From: Chrysochromulina tobinii
Lineage: Eukaryota; Haptophyta; Prymnesiales; Chrysochromulinaceae
DNA: 27,414 bases
Direction of reading: 5' to 3'
Assembly (NCBI GenBank): GCA_001275005.1
Contig: JWZX01001593.1
Location: 1-27,414 of the forward strand
Below, one piece after another: positions 18,134 to 27,414 of the stretch. Position 1 is the first letter of the stretch. Each line of letters begins with the position of its first letter. The translations under genes were made by a program, and so were the position numbers. The notes beneath the pieces are model-generated. The model did no database searches. It was not told the DNA's origin and saw nothing but the letters and a program-made list of their open reading frames with translations.

Positions 18134-20303
18134 TCATAGCTTGAACAACAAGTCGATGGCCTCATAGATGTCACCTCTCGCGTTCTCGAGAGCCCACCGA
18201 GATTCCGCATGTGAGAAGCCCATGGCACGCATGTGGGCGAGCTGTGCCGACAAAGCGGCGTCGATGACGATCGGGTCAACGGCAGATCCTGCCTGAGGTT
18301 GCGCCGATGCGCTCAAGGCGGCAGCGGCGGTGGCAGCGGCAGCTGGAGGGACGGTTGGATGCTGGTGCGGCGGCGCAGCGGCTGGTTGCAGTGAAGGTGG
18401 AGCTGGTGGACTCGACCGAAACTCATCCGGGAACGGACACCGTGGAGCGTAGTGACTGTTGAGTTGGCCACATCGACTACAGGAGTACTCCTTCTTGCGC
18501 TTCGATGGCAAGAACAGAGCACGAGGCTGGAACGTGCCATGGGTCAGGACCGCCCCTTGTGGCATTGGCATGCGCTGTGGGCCCGCATGGGTGCTCGAGC
18601 TGCCTGTGTCGCATCCTGTGCTTGGGCCGGGGCTGCGGCTGGAGCCAGTGTGAGGAAGAGTGCCCGCACCGCTTGGGCTCGCCTCGCTTAGCCCTGCACC
18701 ACCTACGCCCGCCCCGCTTGGGCCTGCATGCTGCTGCTCGTCGTACAGGCGCCAAGCAGCTGGAAGAGAAATGGCCTTGCGCCCATCGGGTGAGCGATAG
18801 CCTTTCAGTTTGCCGAAATCCATCACCTTAGTCCAGCCAGGTGGTGGCTTGGTACGCACCGCCATGTCCCCGGCAGCTGGCTCTGTGGACTTTGTCGCAC
18901 CGCTTGGGCTCGCCTCGCTTAGCCCTGGACCACCTACGCCCGCACCGCTTGGGCTCGCACCGATTAGCCCTGGACCACCTACGCCCGCACCGCTTGGGCA
19001 TGCACCGCTTGGGTGCGGGGGCGAGGGCGGTTGGACGAGGCACAATGCCCCGATGGAAATGGCTGGGGCTTCGCCCTGCTGAATAGCCGGCGCGCCAGCA
19101 GCAGCGGCAGATGAAGAGGGTTGGCCTTGCCGTGCAGCGTGCTTGTTGAATAGGCACACCGCCTCTACCAGATCGCCACGAGCCTGGCGCAGCAGCTCGC
19201 AAGCTCTTGCTGCATCGATCCGCCGACCGGAGTTGACGAGAAACTGCAACAGCCGCGCGATGTTCTCATCTGAGGGCTCTGCATCCGTAGCAGGTAGAGG
19301 TTCTGGGTGCGACGAGGGCGGTTGGGCATCTGCAGGCCGCGAGGGCACGAGGGGCGGCAACAACGAAAGGCCCATTGAGTACACTTGCGATGGCATCGAC
19401 GAATCGTCTTCCTCATCCATGGACTCTTCCTGCCCACTCCCCTCCGCGGACTGCGGTTCAGTTGACAGCTGCAGGCCGCCATAGTCGCCAACGCTGTCGA
19501 AGAGACTGTTGACTTGGCCTCCGATGCCATAGCTACTGCTCGCTTGCTGGCTGCCATAACGGGCAGGCTCGTCCTTCTCTGAGGGGCTGTCATCAATCGT
19601 TGCCGCGTCCATCGCGTGCAATATTGATTCGGAGTGGCAATCGTTCATTTGCTCTTCCCCGGCAGCCGCTCCCGCTGCTTGCCCCGCTTCCGCTGCCGTC
19701 GCAGCCGGGTCATTTGATGCCGCTGTGTTGGTCTCATCTGATCCTGCAGGAAGAGGTACCGTCGGCATGGCAGCCGCCGAGCATGCGCCTTGAAGATTCT
19801 GGATACGAGGCTGATCGCAATTGGCGCAGGATGGGGCATCCGCCTGATTGAAGAAGTCCCCGCAGGACGTGCAGGACGTGCACAGCCAATAGTCCGGAGT
19901 TTGGAGCGCCGCTAGCGAAACCACCTGCGATGCAAGATGCCTCTCAAGGGTTGCTCTAGACGTCAAAGGTGGCCCTGCAGATGGCCAGCCGAGCGCTGAT
20001 GGTCCAGGGCCGACGGCTCGAGTGACCTCGAGGAGACGCTCCTCGGAGTACGAGTCGTCTTGTGTGTTGCCCTCATCGAGTTGAGTTCCTCCCCCGGATT
20101 GAGCCATCTCATCGTCTTCGCTGATCATCTCCTCGTCTTCATTGGTCATCTCGTCGTCCTCTTGAAATAAAGGTGCTTCACCGCCTGGGCCACCACCGCC
20201 ACCGGCACCACCGCTGCTGCCCCCTCCACCACCGGTGCTGCCCCCTCCACCATCGCTGCTGCCCCCTCCACCGCTACCGCCGCCTCCACCTCCACCGCCG
20301 CCT

Positions 20304-20337
<34 letters not shown>

Positions 20338-23300
20338 CGCCACCGCCACCCCAGTCGCTTCCGGCTCCACCGCCACCTCCATCATCGTCAACATCAGGAC
20401 GCATCGACGGCTCCTCGTTCTCCTCTTGAGCCAGCTCCTCGACCTCTTCGCCAGAAAGGTAGTCGTCTGGATAGTCGTCTGGGTCCAAACTCGCGTGAGC
20501 AAACGAGCCGCTGGCTACTTGTTGCGAAGACATGGCTAACTGCAACGAGGGCTGGCGCAAGAGCATCCACCCTCTCGCCTGGGGCGTTCGGGCCTGTGCC
20601 TCGGACGGGCTGACCTCGGAGATGCCAGAGATTTGCGATTCTTGCGAAGCAGAGGTGTACCAACTAGGCTTGCCGATGGTCGAGCCGAACGGAATGCTCA
20701 TATCCATGCAGTCCTCTTGCGTCTCTGCCGCGTTGCTCAGGCCCACCATGGCATTCCCCGACAGGGGCTCCGCCGCAACGGATGCCCCAATGTCATTCGA
20801 TGATGATCGACTTGGTGAGCCAGCGGCCTCTCGCGAGAGCCTTTTAGGCGATGGCATATCACAATCCATGCATTCCGAAGATGAGAGTGATGGCGGCGGC
20901 GCTGGTGCCGTGAGCGGCAGCAGCGGTCGCATCTGCGACCGTGGCGTCGGTCCGTGGGCGTCGGCGGCCTTCTGGATCTCCTCATCCTCTGCGTAGTGAA
21001 GGGGCAACCACCCGCCCCTGTCCTTCGCCATGGCGGCCTCCGGGTTCGCCGCGAGGAGCGCCTGCACCACCGCCAATGAGCGGTTACGACGAACGGCGCA
21101 GTGAAGGGGCGTGTACCCGTTCTTGTTCGTCGCCGAGGCGGCCTCCGGGTACGCCGCGAGGAGCGCCTGCACCACCGCCACCGATGAGCTGTTCCAAGCG
21201 GCCTCGTGAAGGGGCGTGGCCTCGCCCCAACCACCCCTCGCTCTGGCTGATTCTGGCGTGATCAGCGGTAGGACCTCGGCGTCGGGCCGTTCGTACGTGC
21301 TACCATCAAAAAGGCTCATCCGCTCGCCTGGTCGATTGCGTGCGGAGGGCGCGGACTCCTTCGCCGCAGAGCGCGTGCTCAAGTTGCAGTGCGCCTTCGC
21401 AGCAGCGTCTTCTGCTAGCTGCGCAGCAAAGGCCATCGGTGCTTCGTAAGCCATCGCCTGTTCTATGGGTGCCGCCATGCCTTCAGTGTCCATGTCCGCA
21501 TCCAACCCCGGCGCAAGTTTTGCCTGCCCAGACGTCCGCGGCGCGTCGAGCTTGATACAGCCTGCAAGCGTCCGTTGCGTGCAGTAGTCGACGATGTTGC
21601 GCAGGAGCTCATAGCCCGCCTGCTGCTCGGCCGTCTCGCACACGGCGATGTCAGGCTCCACCAGCTTTGGGTCACAGAGCAACACACACTTCTTCTTAGC
21701 GCGCGAGACGGCGGTGTTGAGCCGCTCGCGCACATAGATGAACTCGCGCTCAGTCTCGACGTCCTGAAACCCGCCGTAGCACACCACGACGAGGTCGCGC
21801 TCCCGCCCTTGCATCTTCTCGACCGTGTTGACCTCTCGCGCCGCCTCCGGCACGCCCGCCACGGCGAGTGCGTGCAGTACCGCCTGCCGCTGATAGTGAT
21901 GCGGCGTCACCACGAAGATGCTCCCGTCATCCGCATCCGGATCGCGCCACTTGAGGTACGCCAAGATGAGACGCGCCACAAGAGCTGCCTCCCACTGCAC
22001 GAACTCGAGCCCCTGGCTCATCGCTTCTGCTGGCCTCTTCAGCTCCAGAAGAACAAAGGTGTTGGCAGGCTGGAGAGCCTCGAGCAGCCACGCGTCGGCC
22101 GGCGGAGCTTGGATTGCTCCCCAACCATCCACGAGCTTGAGCTGCGACACGCCGCCGCCGGTGACGCCGCCGGTGACGCCGCCGGTGACGCTGTGACATC
22201 GGCAGCCCCGGCGATGGCATGCTTGGTACCCAGTGTACTGGAGCACCTTCTCGGTGAAAAGGGCGAGGTTGTCGGTCATACGGTGGTTCTCTTTGAGTGT
22301 GAGGCTGACGGCGCGCGGGTACTCGGCTGTCACCGCGGCTCCTCCGCGGTTCGTCGCCGCCACGCATAGCCAGCTCAGCAGCGACCAATGCGGCGGAGGC
22401 GTGCCCTCGACAACGTGCGCGTCGGCCGGGTACACGTTCTTGAGGATCGTGCCCATCTGGCGAGGGTCGCCGACCACGACCAGTCGCCCCGTGCACGTCC
22501 CAGCTGCCGCTCCCGCGGGTTTGTGGCCCTCGAGCAGGCACAACGCCGGTAGCAGGTGAGCGAGGGGCATTTGCGACGCCTCGTCCACCACGAGCACGTC
22601 ACAGAAGCCCACATGGTCCGCCTGGTGCAGCTCGTGCATCTTGTAAACGGTGGCGCCGAGCACATATCGCTCGGCGCTCAGGCGCAGCTTTGGAGCTTTC
22701 CCCGACGCATTCCGAGGAGCATCCCTCTGCGATGCATCCCAATCGAACTTAGCTTGCTCCTCGTACTCTCGCCACAGCTGCAGATCCTTGAGTGCCTTCA
22801 CCTGAAGCGTCGCGTCCATGGGCTTCACGAAGACCGTGCCGCCTCCCTCCTCGATCATTTCTACGCGATATACGAAGACCGTGCCGCCTCCCTCCTCGAT
22901 CATTTCTACGCGATATTGTCCGCCTGCCGGATGGGCCTTCTCCTGGACGATGGCACCCACGGACACTTGCCTCAGTTCCCCTACCGTTGCGACCTTGCAC
23001 ACGCGCGGCCGCTTCTCAGCACTGCCCTGCCACCCCGCCTTGAGCTTAGAAGCGATGCTCGCCAGCAGGTGGTTGAGTGCCTCGTTAGTAAAGGCGGTCA
23101 CGAGTACGCGCATGCGGCGGTTGGCGGCATCTGCCTCGAGCAGCAGCCGACTGATCATGGTGGCCAGAAAGTAGCTCTTGCCCGAGCCTGGCGGCCCCCA
23201 CACGATCGTGAGCCCATTACGACGCACGTGTGCATCAACAACCTCCTGCGATTCGGTCATCGGGCACCGGTTGCGCATCGCCTGCTCGGCCGGCGCCAAT

Positions 23301-26300
23301 TGCGCGCCGGGCCCGAGCTGTCCAAAGCTCGGAGTGTCGCACAACAGCCGCCGTGCGAGTGTGGGTGGCTGCTGCCTCGCGCGCGCGCGCTCGTCGTACT
23401 CGCTCTCCGTGCGAAGCCGCGAGATGATCCGGTTCGTGTTGACGTCGACGTAGCGCCGCTGCAGCACGTACTCATGGCCCACCACGAGCTCGCACTCGTT
23501 CGCCTTGGTGGGGCTGTAGCGTGTTACGTCCACCTTCAAGGTGAGGACCTTTCTCGGCGTGGCCGTGCTCGACACGACGCTGCTCTCAATCTCGGCGAGG
23601 GTGAGGTGCAAGCTCTTCATCAGCTGCTTGGCCTGCTCTTTGAACTTACTGCGCAGCGGCCACATCTCCTGATGCAGCCGCACCTCGTGGCCCTTGTCGT
23701 TGGTTCCTAGCGCAGCCATGTCCTGGAATCGCATGACGTCTCTCATGCCAGCGTCAGTCTTGGGGCAGAGGAGCCACGCGCTCCCCATCGTGCGCGTGTC
23801 GAGCTCCGTCGGCTCCACACCCACAATCTCCATCGTGAGCAGGTGCGTCGCGTAGGCCCCTTCTTTCTCAATCTTGAGCAGCCGAAGCAGCCGCGTGCTT
23901 CCCTTGGGTTCCGCCTGCCGCGCCTCCAGCGGCACGGCGCGTAGCTCGACCATCTCACGGTGCTGCGTGTGCGCTTCGAGGCAAGTGATGAAGGCGAGCT
24001 TCGAGAGGTGCGACGGCATGCGCAGCACGCACTGGTGGCATGAGCAGGTGCGCGCCACACACCTCTCGAGTCCGAGAAGCGGCGGCGCCTCGTTTGGCAG
24101 CAGTTGTTCGGCGCTCAGGCCGCGAGCGCCCTTCGAGCATAGCTTCACGAGGTGCGATCGGAGATCCTTGGTGGCACTCACACGCCGCTCGAGTGCCTTC
24201 TGCACCTCGGCAGTGCCGAGCACGTACGGGTGGCGCCACATCATGTAGATCGTATCCGCGAGTGGCGTCTCGTCCAGTTGGCGCCATCGATCCCATTGCG
24301 CACTAAGGAGGCTCGAACACACGTCGTCGAACACATCGGCGCTGGTGCGTGGCATCGAGAGCATTGCCCTCGCCTCCTCGGCGAGAACCACGCAATGGCT
24401 CGGAACGACGGGGGAAGACCGGGCCACGGGCATGGTCTGCTGCGGCACTTGCACGAGCTCCGGCACCGTCATCAGCGTCAGAAGGCACTCGAGGCACCGG
24501 CGCGCATGCAGCCCAACGGCCGTGAGGCCCAACGGCCTTGATGCTTGCTGCCCAACGGCTGCCTCCACCGCGGAGCTGGCGTGCATTGCTCCCGCCATCA
24601 GAAGACGCAGCAGCGTGGTGTGCTCGTGCTTCTCAGCCATGTAGAGCGCGACGCCGTTGCCGATCGAGCGCGCGGCGTCGAGCTTCGCCTTGAGAGCGGT
24701 CACGAATTTGTGCTCGAAGGCGGTGTATTCAGCCTTGGGCAGATCGATCGTGCGCAGGACGTCCCAATCACGGTCTGTACTGCCCATCCTGGGGGGCTCG
24801 AGCTCCAGGGCCCACGCGTATGGCTGCTGCACGTAAGGGTCGTTGAGCAGGCACAGGAAGAGCTTGGTGTGCGGCTTGCCCAGCGGCTCGTTGGGCAATG
24901 TGAGGCTCGACCGGCCGTTGTGGTGAGAGGTGCCGTTCAAACGCAGCGCCGCAAGTACTGGGCTGGCTGCTGGCGGATCGATGCTCGGCAGATGTTGGGG
25001 CCGATGCTCGGCATCGTAGCGCACAAGCAGCCGTGTGGCAAAGAGCCGTCGCACATTCTCATCGGGCTGCGGGCTGATGATTGTCGCTTTCTCGAGCTGC
25101 GAGAGAGAGAAGGGTCTCGTCTCGCCGCTGATCGTCTTGCCTATGAGCCGGCAGCCCGTCTCGAGTAGCTCATGTACGGCGGCAGCGGGCCAACCAGCAA
25201 GCAGCTGCCTCACATCGCCCTGCAGCTCTGTCGGATCCGAAACGATGGCGCCGCGGCAGCTGAAGCAGCGCGGGCCGAGCGTGCAAGCATATGTGTCGAC
25301 TGTGACACCACCGTGGAGGAGCTGCGGCATCTCAACGCCCCAAAAGCGTCGTAGCATGCGTCGCAGCACGTCCAATCCAAACGGGACGGGAGCACGCTTG
25401 CCGTAGAGCCACACGCCACCGACGTCACTAAGCACCATCTCCTGCGCCATGGGTCTATCCGGCGGCCCGCCCCAGAGGCACTCGCGCAGCGCCGACAGCA
25501 GGAGGTGATAGATGGTGACTTGCACCTTGGCACCGAGCTTCACCTTGTCGGTGGCCTTGGCATCGATGACGGTGCATTGGTATCGCTTTGGCACCGTCGC
25601 GCCACTCGCAGCATCCACATCTTCGCCTGTGACAGCGTCGGCACTGCCCGCGGGCGCGTTCGTGGGTGTGAAGTCCAGAGGCATCAAGAGGAGAAAGTCG
25701 ACGTATCCCCGGCCGAGGGTCACCGCCTCGGGAGGCATGCGTCCCTCTTCGAGCAACGCCTGCCAGAACCGTACGCGCGGGCACTCGCCCGCCGCCGTGC
25801 AAGGCCCATCAAGCAGGCTGCACCGCCGCCGAGGCTCCGCGTGGGAGCACTCGGGGAGCCTCAGCTCAAGCTGGGTCAGCATGCAAGGCACGCGGTAAGT
25901 AGCTCGCAGCGCTTCGAGGGATACCTCTTTGTACGTGGACCGCAGCCTGCATCTCGCCGCATCCGAGGCGGAGTGCTCATCAGAGTGCTCATCGGCCTCG
26001 GCGAGGCCAATGAGGCAGGCGGAGCAGCCGCATCGGCGCTTGGCGCGCTGCCCGAGGTCGATGAGCACTCCCACCTTGCCACTGGCCGGTTGCCCTGCGT
26101 ATTTCGCGTCCCACTCCCGCTCACTCACGAAGCGGACGCTCTCGCCTGTTGTGATGGCGGCGGCGGCAGCGGCGGCGGCGGCAGCGGGCTCGACGGCGGA
26201 GTGGGTGTCCCATCCAGCTGGTAAGCCATCGTGTGCAAGCCGCTCGATCAGCTCCGCCTCGAAGTTCACTCCGCGCGTCGTGTGCGCCCGCCGCACCGTA

Positions 26301-26791
26301 TCGATCAGGCTGTGCACGTCAACCTCACGTCGGCCAACGCAGCGCGAGCTGCGCACGAGGGCTCGCGAGCATCGCTGGGAGAAATAGCCGCCGAGCATCG
26401 AGGCTGACACAGAGAAGGACTTGCCGACATGCGCCTCGGCCGCGTCCAGCACCCCAGAGACGTTAAACTCGTGATTGTAGATGTGACGGGCGACTTCGCA
26501 CAGCACGGCAGCTTTTCGGTCCAGCGTGGCGGCGGCAGCGGCGTCGGTCGTCAGGCTATCGCCGCAGACGGGGCAGGCAAGTCCTGGGCCGTCGACGATG
26601 AGGTGTGCTGCGTACTCGAGCACTAGCCTCTGCAGCACAGGCTGAACCTTGAGCTCTTGTAGAAAATAAATTGAGTCACGGTGCTCAGGCACAAGAAGGC
26701 CCTCCCTCGTGATGCCAGTCTTTTTGCAGAACCTGTCGAGGGCACCAAGGCGGTTGAGTGTGTCGTCGAGGCGAACAGCTGCGTCTCCCAT
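18134..26791 (-). CDS. RecB/Cas4-type nuclease - SF1 helicase with ankyrin, RanBP2-ZnF, UBA, MBD-like and UBA tail (2,885 aa)
   Basis: The first in-frame ATG is 26791; earlier codons contain only TTG and a stop near 26930. Numbering is from that Met. A CPVC pair lies at 73-76. The nuclease has ECPRVRFWQALLEEG (C337), YVDF (D365), IDAK (D410, K412) and QVTIY (Q424, Y428), then C503-x5-C509-x2-C512. That is a PD-(D/E)XK core with the cysteine layout of Cas4/Dna2 Fe-S nucleases. Residues about 640-735 (KLFLCLLND ... YMAEKHEHTTLL) may be a degenerate RNase H-like fold as in TM0106-family proteins. The SF1 helicase (about 1190-1715) has GPPGSGKS (K1205), VDEASQ (D1403, E1404), VVVGDPRQ, ENHRM, VEKMQGRERD and NTAVSRAKKK (R1697). 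The tail has ankyrin repeats (about 1855-1945), Gly/Ser linkers, a RanBP2 finger (W2302-C2321), UBA (2506-2550), an MBD-like segment (2648-2686), a C-C-H-C motif (about 2771-2784) and UBA (about 2842-2885). Confidence 0.85.
18670..18990. repeat. 45-bp repeats coding PSGAGVGGPGLSEAS-like units
   Basis: Two tandem 45-base units (18901-18945, 18946-18990) and one dispersed copy (18670-18714) flank the MBD-like segment of the nuclease-helicase. The coded 15-residue unit is Gly/Pro/Ser-rich and likely a flexible linker. Confidence 0.8.
20101..20163. repeat. 21-bp repeat coding acidic heptads
   Basis: Three seven-residue units (EDDEMTN, EDEEMIS, EDDEMAQ) are coded in tandem on the minus strand, just after the Gly-rich linker. 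Confidence 0.75.
20181..20376. repeat. Gly/Ser-coding simple repeat (CCACCG/CCGCCA type)
   Basis: About 65 codons, nearly all Gly with scattered Ser, code a long flexible linker between the ankyrin part and the RanBP2 finger. Confidence 0.85.
22161..22196. repeat. 12-bp tandem repeat coding Val-Thr-Gly-Gly
   Basis: GTGACGCCGCCG occurs twice with a third diverged copy, giving a GGVTGGVTGG loop after a Cys-rich CHRRGCRC element inside the helicase C-half (between ENHRM and motif V). Confidence 0.8.
22827..22916. repeat. Perfect 45-bp tandem duplication inside the helicase domain
   Basis: Bases 22827-22871 and 22872-22916 are identical. Each codes the 15-residue unit YRVEMIEEGGGTVFV, so the protein carries two copies in a row between the Walker A and DEAS motifs. 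Perfect identity implies a very recent duplication or an assembly artefact; either form keeps the frame. Confidence 0.9.
26157..26188. repeat. GGC-type triplet repeat coding poly-Ala
   Basis: A triplet tract codes a run of about ten Ala near residue 200 of the nuclease-helicase, ahead of the nuclease core. Confidence 0.75.
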
Positions 26792-26989
26792 CGCGATGAA
26801 GGTGGGACGCTCGCCTTCTTTGAAGCTTGGGACGCGCAAGCAGCGCTTGTGTTCAACACAACGCGGCGCGCGCGCGCCCGGACCTCCACAGGGTGCCGTG
26901 TTGGTTGGCCGGGTGACCGAGACAACCGTGCTAAGTGCCCAGGCCTTGATCTCCCCCGAAAGTTAGAAAAGTTTGCTTTTGGTGACCGG

Positions 26990-27068
26990 ACCATACCTAT
27001 ACACGCACGCACCCTAGGTTCTGACGTACATCCCCAACGGATGGACGTGTACTACGGTACGGTATGGT
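26990..27068. repeat. Imperfect inverted repeat with nested inner arms
   Basis: Outer arms ACCATACC (26990-26997) and GGTATGGT (27061-27068) pair perfectly. Inner arms GACGTACATCC (27023-27033) and GGATGGACGT (27039-27048) pair imperfectly around a 5-base centre. It resembles a cruciform or the remains of a small palindromic element. Confidence 0.5.
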
Positions 27069-27245
27069 CTGCAGTGGTGCACACTAACTAGACCCCCCTT
27101 AGAGAGAACCCACACCTCGAACCCCGCTTTTCCGACGGGGGGTGGGTTGGGAGGTTTCGTTTTCTTTGCTGTGTGGCGGTGTTGGACGTCGCGGCCGCCC
27201 CCGTAGAGGGGGGTGGTCCCACTCTCCCCCTGTGGGGAAGGGTGG

Positions 27246-27253
27246 TGACGTCA
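27246..27253. promoter_or_regulatory. CRE core TGACGTCA
   Basis: A perfect bZIP-type TGACGTCA, followed at once by TGTGACGTTA (half site) and an inverted CCAAT box. It is upstream of the minus-strand nuclease-helicase gene. Confidence 0.4.
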
Positions 27254-27269
27254 TGTGACGTTATTGGTT

Positions 27270-27304
27270 GTTTGCTTTGTTTTGCTTTGTTTTGTTTTGT
27301 TTTG
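27270..27304. repeat. TTTTG/TTTGC T-rich tandem tract
   Basis: Repeats of TTTGCTTTGT and TTTTG form a 35-base single-strand-biased tract, unusual in this GC-rich window. It is non-coding. Confidence 0.7.
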
Positions 27305-27414
27305 AGAGTTGCGAGCCTGATTATAGTCAAGGCGACTCTCTGAGGGGGTATTGATGGACTATCAAGTCAAATCAAAGGTGTCAATCAGAATTCCTCAAAA
27401 TTCATCAAGGAAAA

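Larger units (their letters stand above)
26792..27414. promoter_or_regulatory. Upstream region of the nuclease-helicase gene; no gene seen
   Basis: This non-coding stretch becomes AT-richer towards the right edge. It holds a CRE core (27246-27253), an inverted CCAAT (ATTGG, 27263-27267, i.e. CCAAT on the minus strand), an imperfect inverted repeat (26990-27068), a G-run region (27137-27154) and a T-rich tract (27270-27304). CRE and CCAAT boxes are 450-480 bases upstream of the ATG, plausible promoter elements for the minus-strand gene if there is a long leader. Bases 27305-27414 show no recognisable feature. Confidence 0.4.

Noticed and set aside
26792-26839. Start of the nuclease-helicase at a TTG (26839)
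   Set aside because: TTG is not a normal eukaryotic start; the first in-frame ATG is 26791 and an in-frame stop lies near 26930.
1-27414. Giant virus or bacterial origin of the window
   Set aside because: UBA, RanBP2 and WSC modules, kilobase spacers, low-complexity giant proteins and splice-site candidates fit a eukaryotic nuclear genome better; the nuclease-helicase could still be an old acquisition.

Overview
The window reads as nuclear DNA of a GC-rich single-celled eukaryote, most likely a marine alga; a haptophyte is my best guess (inference). The reasons are very long, mostly uninterrupted reading frames rich in Ala, Gly, Pro and Ser, glycosyltransferases of eukaryotic type including one fused to a WSC domain, UBA, RanBP2 and ankyrin modules, a Tc1/mariner-type transposon end, GT-AG intron candidates, and no operon layout or ribosome binding sites. 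The standard genetic code fits every gene.

Layout from left to right. Bases 1-359 are the broken end of a Tc1/mariner-like transposon: a transposase N-terminus on the minus strand with an in-frame stop, and a probable terminal inverted repeat ending at a TA (358-359). Next come two plus-strand genes: a procollagen-lysyl-hydroxylase-type (PLOD-like) glycosyltransferase domain protein (550-1677), and a small signal-peptide/one-TM protein with a four-cysteine GYSWC/PWEE motif (1794-2504). About 1 kb of non-coding DNA (2505-3482) separates these from a giant minus-strand gene (3483-16027, about 4,180 residues). That gene encodes a low-complexity and coiled-coil protein and is read in three frames, so it contains either one or two short introns or base-level errors.

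Across a short divergent promoter lies a plus-strand CgeB-like glycosyltransferase with a C-terminal WSC carbohydrate-binding domain (16225-17943). Convergent to it is an 8.7 kb minus-strand gene (18134-26791) for a 2,885-residue protein. It combines a RecB/Cas4-type PD-(D/E)XK nuclease with a likely Fe-S cysteine set, a possible degenerate RNase H-like segment, a complete SF1 (DNA2/NAM7-type) helicase, ankyrin repeats, a RanBP2 zinc finger, a UBA domain, an MBD-like segment, a zinc-knuckle-like motif and a terminal UBA. The last 620 bases are non-coding, with a CRE palindrome, an inverted repeat and a T-rich tract.

The genes do not form an obvious pathway. The two glycosyltransferases and the cysteine-motif membrane protein are compatible with cell-surface glycan or scale work. 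The nuclease-helicase is the most unusual item: its front half matches a prokaryotic-style nuclease-helicase, and its tail carries eukaryotic ubiquitin- and chromatin-reading modules.
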